From: Candidatus Thioglobus sp. NP1
GTDB taxonomy: Bacteria > Pseudomonadota > Gammaproteobacteria > PS1 > Pseudothioglobaceae
Length of the DNA stretch: 64,000 bases
Assembly (NCBI RefSeq): GCF_003326015.1
Contig: NZ_CP023860.1
Span: 868,001-932,000 of the forward strand
Direction: 5' to 3'
Below the pieces are notes generated by a model. It ran no database searches. It was not told where the DNA came from and worked only from the letters and a program-made list of their open reading frames with translations. Shown piece after piece: positions 53,772 through 61,650 of this stretch (position 1 is the stretch's first letter; every line of letters begins with the position of its first letter). The position numbers and the translations under genes were made by a program.

Positions 53772-56183
53772 ATGGAATTTTTAAAAAATAACCCTAAGCT
53801 ACTGCAATTTGTTATTGTTTTAATTGTATTTTTTATTCTTATGTCAATGACAGGAGAATATCACGATATTATTTTGTTACGTGATGGTTTTGCTAATAAA
53901 GTTAATTCGGGAGAAATCGATGCCATAGTTGGTTTTTCGGAGTCATTTAGAATGCTTCTTAGTGGTCAACTCCCACCTCAATTAGTAAGACTTCCAGAAT
54001 TAAACTTTTTTAATCCAGTTACTGATACTTCATTAGTATTTAAAATCATAGCTCTCTTGACTATTCTTGGCTTACTATTTAAAAACTTTCTTTTGACTAC
54101 TAAGGTGACTAGAGATGTTCCAATTGTCTGGTTTAAACAAAACTGGACAAAGTTGTTTGTCTATATCCCTGCCGGAATTATTGTTGGCTTTTTAATCCTA
54201 CCAACACTAATGAATTGGTTTTTTGATGACATCACTACAAGTAGTTTTTGGTCAATGAACCAAATCATTAATGATTCCGCAGAATTTGTAATGTACGAAT
54301 GGTGGCCGGTTGAAATTTACGATCCAGAGATTGAAGATTATGACGATTCTGCAATGATTAAGGAGATAACTAGAGGTTTTTCTCGGTCTATTCTCTTTGC
54401 TATTGAGTTTATTCGTGAGATCTTATTGGGTGGAATTAAAACAATTGTTGCCTTTACAAGCTGGGAGTGGTCTGATGCTAATGAATGGGCAGTTTGGCCT
54501 GGACTTCCTTGGACTGTTGTTTCGGCTTCAGCAATTATGATTGGCTATTATTTAAGTGGAAGAGGTTTGGCAATATTGGCTGCCTTTTCTACCATATATA
54601 TCAGTGTTTTTGGACAGTGGGAGCCTTCCATGGAAACACTCTCATTTGTTCTAGTTGCTGCTCCAATATCTTTTATTTTGGGTCTAAGTCTTGGCGTTTG
54701 GGCCTATAAGAGTAAAACAACTGAAACAGTCTTAATGCCTCTGCTAAACGTAGCACAGACAATGCCCCATTTCTCTTATCTTGTTCCAGTAATGGTTTTC
54801 TTTGGTGTAGGTGATCATGCAGGCGCTATAGCAACTATTATATTTGCTACACCCCCAATGATCAGGCTGACACTTCTTGGCTTAAAAAAGGTTTCTCCTG
54901 AAGTTCTTGATGCGGGGATGATGAGCGGCTGTAATAACTATCAACTGATGTCTAAAGTTTTAATTCCCTCAGCTAGAAGAGATATTCTGATTGGCGTAAA
55001 CCAGGTAATTATGCAGTGCCTTGCGATGGCAGTAATTGCCTCCTTTATTGGCGCAAAAGGTTTAGGCTTTAACCTTCTTCTTGCCCTAAATCAGCTAAAA
55101 ATAGGCCAAGCTTTAGAGCTTGGTATTTGCATTGTACTTATCGCGGTATTTTTAGATAAACTTTCTCTAGCATGGGCTGATAAGCAAACTGATTATTTTG
55201 CTGACCTTCCTTTTCTTCAACGCCATAAATATTCATTCTCTTTTCTTGTGATTTTGTTTGTTGGAATTTTATTGGCATATCTTGGTACGTTTTTGTTTAA
55301 GGATGGAATCAATTATCTATATATGATTCCTCACAACAAGGGTTACACATCTCAACTCTTCTGGCAGTCGGGTGTTGACTGGATTTGGGATACTTTTTTC
55401 TTTTCGTTGCAGGGGTTTAATACTTGGTTAATTCAGGGTGTCCTTATTCCAATGAAGACGGCTTACCTCTCGATGCCAGTTATAGCAACCTTTACCCTTG
55501 TAATGGGCATTGGCTATATTATTGGTGGAATCAGATCTGCGTTGGTAGTTGGCGGCTTTTTATTAGTAATTGCTCTTCTTCAATGGTGGGAGAGAGCTCT
55601 TATTACTGCCTATATGGCAAGCTTTGGCGTTCTTGTGTCTGGTTTAATTGGAATAACTGTTGGCTCGCTTTGTGCTCGAAGTAAGATAGCTAGTAAAGTT
55701 ATTTTATTAGTTTGTGATACTTTCCAAACATTTCCTTCTTTTATTTACTTAATACCTGTAATTATGCTTTTTGGAGTGACTGATACCTCTGTATTAATTG
55801 CTGTTATTGTATATGCAACTATTCCAGCAACACGCTACACAGTTGAGGGCCTCACAAGCGTTCCACAAGCACTTCAAGATGCTGGTTCAATGTCAGGTGT
55901 TAACCGAATGCAGAGGTGGCTTAAAATAGAGATGCCTCTAGCATTACCTCATATTATGTTAGGTCTTAATCAAACGGTTGTTTTTGCCCTATTTATGGTC
56001 ATCATTGGAGCAATGATTGGAACAGATGATTTAGGTCAGTTTATCTTGAAGGCTTTATCTGATAAACAAGGAATTGGTAATGGATTGTTGTTGGGACTCT
56101 GTGTTGCATTTATTGGACTGGCAGTAGATCATCTTATTCAAACTTGGGCTAAACAAAGAAGAAAATTATTAGGCATAGATTAA
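53772..56183 (+). CDS. proW: Fused double permease of the betaine/proline-type ABC transporter
   Basis: The 803-residue membrane protein contains two binding-protein-dependent permease domains in one chain: the first around 260-480 (EAA-like DAGMMSGCNNYQLMSKVLIPSARRDI) and the second around 580-790 (DAGSMSGVNRMQRWLKIEMPLALPHI). Both halves carry the loop that contacts ProV. The first 200 residues add extra helices and a soluble segment. Most ProW proteins have one domain and dimerise; here the dimer is covalent. Converges with the Rieske gene across six bases. Confidence 0.88.
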   Translation: MEFLKNNPKLLQFVIVLIVFFILMSMTGEYHDIILLRDGFANKVNSGEIDAIVGFSESFRMLLSGQLPPQLVRLPELNFFNPVTDTSLVFKIIALLTILGLLFKNFLLTTKVTRDVPIVWFKQNWTKLFVYIPAGIIVGFLILPTLMNWFFDDITTSSFWSMNQIINDSAEFVMYEWWPVEIYDPEIEDYDDSAMIKEITRGFSRSILFAIEFIREILLGGIKTIVAFTSWEWSDANEWAVWPGLPWTVVSASAIMIGYYLSGRGLAILAAFSTIYISVFGQWEPSMETLSFVLVAAPISFILGLSLGVWAYKSKTTETVLMPLLNVAQTMPHFSYLVPVMVFFGVGDHAGAIATIIFATPPMIRLTLLGLKKVSPEVLDAGMMSGCNNYQLMSKVLIPSARRDILIGVNQVIMQCLAMAVIASFIGAKGLGFNLLLALNQLKIGQALELGICIVLIAVFLDKLSLAWADKQTDYFADLPFLQRHKYSFSFLVILFVGILLAYLGTFLFKDGINYLYMIPHNKGYTSQLFWQSGVDWIWDTFFFSLQGFNTWLIQGVLIPMKTAYLSMPVIATFTLVMGIGYIIGGIRSALVVGGFLLVIALLQWWERALITAYMASFGVLVSGLIGITVGSLCARSKIASKVILLVCDTFQTFPSFIYLIPVIMLFGVTDTSVLIAVIVYATIPATRYTVEGLTSVPQALQDAGSMSGVNRMQRWLKIEMPLALPHIMLGLNQTVVFALFMVIIGAMIGTDDLGQFILKALSDKQGIGNGLLLGLCVAFIGLAVDHLIQTWAKQRRKLLGID

Positions 56184-56189
56184 AAAAAA

Positions 56190-57356
56190 CTAATTTTCTA
56201 AGGATCTAAAGTTTTTAATATGATTTGCAATCCAACGATGAAAACAATGCGTTGCGCTATCCATAGTTGGTGAGAATTTACCACCATCAAACATGATTCC
56301 TTTTCTGCCTCTTTGCATACCCTCTACAACACCAATATCTTCACTAAAAACGGTTTTCCAAAAGAGAGCATTGGAATCAATAAGTGGTTTTAATTCTGGC
56401 ATTTCTTCTGGTTTCTTGGCGTAATAAAGTGAAACATGTTCAACTGTTTTATTAGTTGCAATAGGTTCAATAATTATTGAGAAAAAATGATCTCTATGAG
56501 TTCCTAAAAGCACATTGGGATAGAGAGCTATATACTCACTGGCTTGATCCCATTTATTAGATAGACCTTCAAAATCAGGGAATACTGATCCATCTTCACT
56601 TTTGATTTGGTTGTAAACATATGAGCCTTGTCCTGAAAAGAAACCTGGCTCTTCAATATGGTAGTGATCCTCAACACTTGAAGTAATATTTAGCTCAGGA
56701 TGAACCCAGGGTAAGTGATAGCTCTCACAATAGTTCTCAACAGCTAGCTTCCAGTTAGTATTAAGATTTAGAGTGAACGAAGATGTTTCACCACCATGAT
56801 AAATTGGTTTATCAAATTCAGACCATCTCTCAATTGTTTTGGCTGCATAATCAGTAAATTCTTGAGCATTATTAGAGATGTTGACAAAGATAATATCTTG
56901 CCAGACAGCGGATTTTATTTTAAAGAGTCCTAGCTCATCATTTTTTATTGCTTTATGGGTATTAATATCAGTTCCACCTACCATTGGTGTGGCGCATAAT
57001 TCACCTTTAAGGTTATAGCACCAGCTATGATATGGACAAGTAATTAGTCCTGATAGATTTTTCGGTTCTTCTATTAAAATCATTCCTCGATGCCGACAGG
57101 TATTTTGGAAAACATTAATATTATTATTCTCATCACGAGCCATTAATAATGGCATATCTACAAAACTCATAGGTTTTATATCGCCTGTATTAGGAATATC
57201 TTTTCCAAATCCAATGGCTGACCAGTTGTTAAATAGGATTGCTTTTTTTTCCTCATCAAAAACGGCATCACTTATATAGTGCTCATTAGGAAGACCTTTA
57301 GCCATAGCTGTTGATGTTAAAACTGAATCAAGATTGCTGTGTGGAGTCGTTGCCAT
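56190..57356 (-). CDS. Rieske non-heme iron oxygenase, alpha subunit
   Basis: The 388-residue protein has a Rieske centre (CRHRG with CPYHSW, C-x-H and C-x2-H) and a mononuclear iron site in ENYCESYHLPWVHPEL plus a later acidic residue. These are hallmarks of the ring-hydroxylating family branch that demethylates quaternary amines (GbcA-type betaine, carnitine, stachydrine, choline). Placed between a betaine transporter and amine oxidoreductases, betaine or a similar compound is the likely substrate. The reductase subunit is not visible nearby. It is transcribed convergently to the transporter. Confidence 0.85.
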   Translation of the reverse strand: MATTPHSNLDSVLTSTAMAKGLPNEHYISDAVFDEEKKAILFNNWSAIGFGKDIPNTGDIKPMSFVDMPLLMARDENNNINVFQNTCRHRGMILIEEPKNLSGLITCPYHSWCYNLKGELCATPMVGGTDINTHKAIKNDELGLFKIKSAVWQDIIFVNISNNAQEFTDYAAKTIERWSEFDKPIYHGGETSSFTLNLNTNWKLAVENYCESYHLPWVHPELNITSSVEDHYHIEEPGFFSGQGSYVYNQIKSEDGSVFPDFEGLSNKWDQASEYIALYPNVLLGTHRDHFFSIIIEPIATNKTVEHVSLYYAKKPEEMPELKPLIDSNALFWKTVFSEDIGVVEGMQRGRKGIMFDGGKFSPTMDSATHCFHRWIANHIKNFRSLEN

Positions 57357-57462
57357 AAAAAAATTAACAGAAAAAACATATAATACTATGAAGTATTATT
57401 TATCAGTAGTAATTAAATCCCATTAAAAAATTGAATTAATTTCAATTAATCGATGCCCTTAT

Positions 57463-58353
57463 TTATGATTTAGATATAAGAAAATCTCTTAGGATTTTTA
57501 CATTTTCTGGAAGTAACTCTTCTTTCTCACTCATTATGTAAATTGCAGACGGTGCTGGTATTGAGGTGTCTCCTAGTATTACAAGTTCACCACTATCAAG
57601 CTTTGGTTTGCATAAATGCTTCCATCCAAGAACAATTCCCATACCATCAGAGGCTGCTTGAAGGGCAATCATATAATTATTTACGTGAGTACCTGGAGAA
57701 ATCTTACCTTTATAACCAAGTGCACTAAACCAAGAAAACCAGTTAGACCAGTTTTTATCTTTAGCTCTAAGATGAATGAGAGGCGCTTGAGCCAAATCTT
57801 CAATACTTGGATTTGGGAATTCTTTAGCAAATTTAGGACTACATACAGGCACTAATTCATCTTGAAATAGGGTGTGTTTTTGATTTGATTCATTTTCCAC
57901 AAAGCCATAACATATTTTTAAATCAACAGCGATACCCTGTGAATCTGGATTATCAGTCACATGCTGATTGACAGGGATTTCTGGATGAAGCTTCCAGAAC
58001 TCAGATAAGCGTGGGGGGAGCCAAAGGAAAGAAACAGCTGTGGTAGCACTAAGTATAACTTCTTTATCACTTGCAGATCTTCGAAGATTAGCGAGTGTTG
58101 ATGAAATTGCAGTAAAACTACTTTGCAGAACGGCAAATAATGATTCACCATGATCTGTTAAGTTATTACCATGATGTTTTCTGTCAAATAAAGATAAGCC
58201 AAGCTCAGTCTCTAAGAACTTAATTTGATGACTTACTGCTCCAGGTGTAACTCCTAGTTCTTCAGCAGCACCTTTGAAGCTTCGATGACGAGCAGCAGTC
58301 TCAAACGTTGCTAAAGAGGTTAGTGGCGGTAATTTATAGTATCTTCTAGACAT
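57463..58353 (-). CDS. LysR-family transcriptional regulator (GcvA-like)
   Basis: The 296-residue protein has an N-terminal winged helix (LPPLTSLATFETAARHRSFKGAAEELGVTPGAVSHQIKFLE, about 8-50) and a periplasmic-binding-like C-terminal effector domain. The start LPPLTSLATFETAARH is most like GcvA, the glycine cleavage regulator. It lies upstream of the Rieske gene on the same strand and divergent from the FAD operon, so it probably controls both. The ligand may be glycine or a methylated amine. Confidence 0.88.
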   Translation of the reverse strand: MSRRYYKLPPLTSLATFETAARHRSFKGAAEELGVTPGAVSHQIKFLETELGLSLFDRKHHGNNLTDHGESLFAVLQSSFTAISSTLANLRRSASDKEVILSATTAVSFLWLPPRLSEFWKLHPEIPVNQHVTDNPDSQGIAVDLKICYGFVENESNQKHTLFQDELVPVCSPKFAKEFPNPSIEDLAQAPLIHLRAKDKNWSNWFSWFSALGYKGKISPGTHVNNYMIALQAASDGMGIVLGWKHLCKPKLDSGELVILGDTSIPAPSAIYIMSEKEELLPENVKILRDFLISKS

Positions 58354-58734
58354 AATAGAATCCTAATGTTGAATATAAGTATACTTACAATTCGTTTTGT
58401 TATGGTCAGAATGACACCTTTTTAGAAAAAAAATCATCTTACTTATAATAAATATATTGATAAGTCATTAAAAATTAACATTTTTTTTATAAACCATGTA
58501 AATAGGCCTCTCTAGGCTTTTTTCTATAATATAATTCTAAAAATTTTAATCTAATAATTAATTTAAATAGGATGAATAAAAGTTATTTTTTTTTTAAAAA
58601 GAATTTATAATTAATTTCACTTTAGTTTGAATTTTTTAACTATTTATTACAACTTATTTAAAGATAATATAATTTGTCAAAAATGAATATATTTATAACT
58701 AATAACCTACCTAAAAAATTAAAGGAGATTGAAT
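58354..58734. other. AT-rich regulatory region between the LysR gene and the FAD operon
   Basis: About 380 AT-rich bases without a gene. It contains a small terminator-like hairpin at 58504-58523 and a GGAG site at 58724-58727 for the next gene. LysR regulators bind T-N11-A sites; several T-rich/A-rich pairs occur but none is distinct enough to assign. A long 5' leader for the FAD operon is possible. Confidence 0.5.
58504..58523 (+). terminator. Small hairpin with T-run upstream of the FAD operon
   Basis: A 6-bp stem (AGGCCT with AGGCTT, one G-T wobble) with a CTCT loop is followed by TTTT. No gene precedes it on the plus strand, so if real it would end a short RNA or attenuate the downstream operon. 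Confidence 0.35.
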
Positions 58735-60081
58735 ATGTCTTTACCAACTAAAGCTCAATATGTCGTTGCTGGTGCCGGAATCCATGGGATGTCTACAGCT
58801 TGGCGATTAGCTGAAAAATTAACAGCAAATGGTGAGAGTGTTGATGGACGAATTGTGATAATTGATAAGGCTGATAGAATTGCTGCTGGGGCAACAGGTA
58901 TTGCCTGTGGTGTAGTTCGTAATAATTATTTTCAACCTGCTATGCGCAAGTTAATGGCTCATTCTGTAAGTATATGGGAGAGTGATCCTGAGGCATTTAG
59001 CTATCATCCAAATGGTTACATGCAAATTTCATGTGAAAAAATGCGTCAAGACGTAAAACAAATACATACTGAGCAAGCAGCAATTGGTTATGACAGTGTT
59101 TTTATTGAGGGTGAGGAAGAATCTCGTAATTATATGCTTGAAATGTTTGATGATTGGCAAGCTGAGGGAATCACTTCAGTTCTGCATGAAAAGCCTGGAG
59201 GTTATGCAAATAATGTTAAGGCAATGGAAGGCTTATCAAAGAAGGTTTTAGACTTAGGAGTTAATGTAATTCTTAATACTGAGATCACTGGTTTTGTATC
59301 TGAAGGAAATGGAAAAAGAGTTACTGCTGTTGAGACAGACAAAGGTACTATTGAATGTGATAACCTAATTATTGGAGCTGGTCCGTGGGTACGTGATTTT
59401 TGGCATATGCTTGGACTTCCTTCTCAAATTGAATTAAAAGATCTTGAAGGTGAGGTTCATCAAGATATTGATATGTGGCGTTTTTGGCAGCTAGAGGAGG
59501 GTGTTTTAGAAGTTCCACCAGAAACTTTAGTAACTAATGACGGTAATATCCCACCTGTGCTTCATATTGATACTGATGCACCTCTATACTCAACAGTTGA
59601 TGGCTCTTTAATTACAGATCAATTATGGGGAATTTATTATAAACCAGATTGGAGTTTTGGTGGAATCCAAGGCGGTGCATCTCCTTATACTGTCGATACA
59701 CCAGTAGATGAAGTTGCTATTGATCCGTATGGTCCTGAAAGTAAAGAGTTTACAGCAAGTAAAGATTTTCCAGAAATGTGGGTATCTGCTCTTGCTCATT
59801 GCCACAAAAGATTTGAAGGTAAGATGCCGCACTATCATAAAGAGCCATCTGGCGGTATTGGTTGTTTCACTCCAGATAGCTTTCCAGTTATTGATACTTA
59901 TAATGAAAATGTCACAATAATTGCAGATAGCAATCATGGATATAAAATGTTAGGTGTTGGCTGTTTAGTAGCAGAGGAATTAATGGGTGAAAAACAGGAG
60001 CTTCTAGAGCCTTTCAGATTTAGTCGTTTTAAAGAAGGAAAGTTACACCCAGTATCAAATAGTCCTTATCCTTGGAGCTAA
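58735..60081 (+). CDS. FAD-dependent amine oxidoreductase (DAO family)
   Basis: The 448-residue flavoprotein starts with a Rossmann motif (QYVVAGAGIHGMSTAWRLAEK) and has a DAO-type fold with DNLIIGAGPWVRDF and a C-terminal FTPDSFPVIDTYNENVTIIADSNHGYKMLGVG. It is of the sarcosine/dimethylglycine dehydrogenase kind, but lacks the C-terminal THF domain. The GGAG at 58724-58727 supports the ATG at 58735 over an in-frame TTG two codons earlier. It precedes mgdA by four bases, so it belongs to that operon. Its substrate could be N-methylglutamate, dimethylglycine or sarcosine. Confidence 0.85.
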   Translation: MSLPTKAQYVVAGAGIHGMSTAWRLAEKLTANGESVDGRIVIIDKADRIAAGATGIACGVVRNNYFQPAMRKLMAHSVSIWESDPEAFSYHPNGYMQISCEKMRQDVKQIHTEQAAIGYDSVFIEGEEESRNYMLEMFDDWQAEGITSVLHEKPGGYANNVKAMEGLSKKVLDLGVNVILNTEITGFVSEGNGKRVTAVETDKGTIECDNLIIGAGPWVRDFWHMLGLPSQIELKDLEGEVHQDIDMWRFWQLEEGVLEVPPETLVTNDGNIPPVLHIDTDAPLYSTVDGSLITDQLWGIYYKPDWSFGGIQGGASPYTVDTPVDEVAIDPYGPESKEFTASKDFPEMWVSALAHCHKRFEGKMPHYHKEPSGGIGCFTPDSFPVIDTYNENVTIIADSNHGYKMLGVGCLVAEELMGEKQELLEPFRFSRFKEGKLHPVSNSPYPWS

Positions 60082-60085
60082 TATA

Positions 60086-61348
60086 GTGAGTAAAACTCGT
60101 TATTCTGCTTTTAAAGTATTAAAAGAGGCGCTTACTGGCCATAAAGGTTGGGAGCCGACCTGGCGTGATTCTGAGCCTAAAGCAGATGGCTATGATGTTA
60201 TTATTGTTGGTGGAGGTGGGCATGGTCTAGCTACGGCTTATTATTTAGCTAAGAATCATGGAATTACAAATGTGGCTGTTATTGAAAAAGGCTGGATTGG
60301 TGGTGGTAATGTGGGAAGAAATACTACCATTATTAGATCTAACTATTTACTACCTGGTAATGAGCCTTTTTACGAATTCTCATTACAACTCTGGGAGAAT
60401 TTAGAGCAAGATTTAAACTACAATGCTATGGTTTCACAGCGTGGAATCATGAATTTAATTCACTCTGATGCTCAGCGAGATGCCTTTATTAGAAGAGGTA
60501 ATGGAATGTTGTTTGCCGATGCAGGTTGTGAATACCTTGAGGCAAAAGAGGTCAAAGAGAGATACCCTTTTTTAGATATGAATAATGCTCGTTTTCCAAT
60601 TAAAGCTGCACTAGCTCAGCCTCGTGGAGGAACTGTTCGACATGATGCTGTTGCATGGGGATATGCCAGGGGTGCAAGTGATCTTGGGGTTGATATTATT
60701 CAAAACTGTGAGGTGACTGGATTTCATATTGAGAATGGAAAATGCCTTGGAGTTAAAACAACTAAGGGTGATATTAAGTCAGGTCGAGTAGGTGTCTGTG
60801 TTGCAGGTTCTTCTGGAAGAGTTATGGCAAAAGCTGGAATTAAGCTTCCTATTGAAAGCCATGTGCTCCAAGCATTTGTAACTGAAGGACTAAAACCAGT
60901 AATGGATAATGTTATTACTTTTGGAGCTGGACACTTTTATTGCTCACAATCAGATAAAGGTGGGCTAGTTTTTGGTGGTGATATTGATGCCTATAATACT
61001 TATGCTCAACGTGGCAATTTACCAGTTGTCGAAGATGTTTGTTCTGGTGGCATGGCTATTATGCCAATGATAGGCCGTGCTCGCTTATTAAGAATGTGGG
61101 GTGGTGTCATGGATATGTCCATGGATGGCTCTCCATTTATCGATAGTACTGAAATTGAAGAGTTATTCTTTAATGGTGGCTGGTGCTATGGTGGATTTAA
61201 GGCAACTCCAGCTAGTGGTTATTGCTATGCTCATTTACTAGCAACAGACTCTCCACATGAGGTTGCAACTGCTTTTAAGCTTGATCGTTTTAGGCGAGGT
61301 GCAATGATTGATGAGAAGGGTGTTGGTGCTCAACCAAACTTACATTGA
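60086..61348 (+). CDS. mgdA: N-methylglutamate dehydrogenase/sarcosine oxidase beta-like subunit
   Basis: The 420-residue protein is like SoxB: a FAD motif (YDVIIVGGGGHGLATAYYLAKNHGITNVAVIEK), WIGGGNVGRNTTIIRSNYL, and the end GVGAQPNLH seen in this family. In the N-methylglutamate pathway this subunit is called MgdA. It begins with GTG at 60086, four bases after the previous stop. Because gmaS and mgsABC are in the same window, N-methylglutamate is a likely substrate, but sarcosine is a real alternative. Confidence 0.85.
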   Translation: MSKTRYSAFKVLKEALTGHKGWEPTWRDSEPKADGYDVIIVGGGGHGLATAYYLAKNHGITNVAVIEKGWIGGGNVGRNTTIIRSNYLLPGNEPFYEFSLQLWENLEQDLNYNAMVSQRGIMNLIHSDAQRDAFIRRGNGMLFADAGCEYLEAKEVKERYPFLDMNNARFPIKAALAQPRGGTVRHDAVAWGYARGASDLGVDIIQNCEVTGFHIENGKCLGVKTTKGDIKSGRVGVCVAGSSGRVMAKAGIKLPIESHVLQAFVTEGLKPVMDNVITFGAGHFYCSQSDKGGLVFGGDIDAYNTYAQRGNLPVVEDVCSGGMAIMPMIGRARLLRMWGGVMDMSMDGSPFIDSTEIEELFFNGGWCYGGFKATPASGYCYAHLLATDSPHEVATAFKLDRFRRGAMIDEKGVGAQPNLH

Positions 61349-61359
61349 TAAATTAGATA

Positions 61360-61650
61360 ATGATAATTAATCATCCATTATTAGGTCCCCGAGATTCTGA
61401 AGAGTTTGTATATTTGGGCTCTACTGATTTAATTAGTAGACCTACTAATTGGGAAGATGAAGCTTCCGCTGAAGATTTTTATCAATACCAGTATATTAGA
61501 GAGAATATTGCAGGAGAGCATCGAGAGCTTTGGTATCACGAGCAAGGTGATCAGTCCTGGTTAGTTGTAACTAGAAATACAATTACACATGAAATTACTG
61601 AAGTAGAGTTGGCTCAAGACGTTTCAAGATCAATGGGTCGAGGCAAATGA
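61360..61650 (+). CDS. mgdB: N-methylglutamate dehydrogenase/sarcosine oxidase delta-like subunit
   Basis: The 96-residue protein matches SoxD: NHPLLGPRDSEEFVYLG, ENIAGEHRELWYHEQGDQSWLVVTRNT. The zinc-binding CPxCG at the N-terminus of sarcosine oxidase delta is replaced by HPLLG, so no zinc site is expected. Loss of these cysteines hints at the N-methylglutamate type rather than true sarcosine oxidase. It overlaps the next gene as ATGA. Confidence 0.82.
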   Translation: MIINHPLLGPRDSEEFVYLGSTDLISRPTNWEDEASAEDFYQYQYIRENIAGEHRELWYHEQGDQSWLVVTRNTITHEITEVELAQDVSRSMGRGK

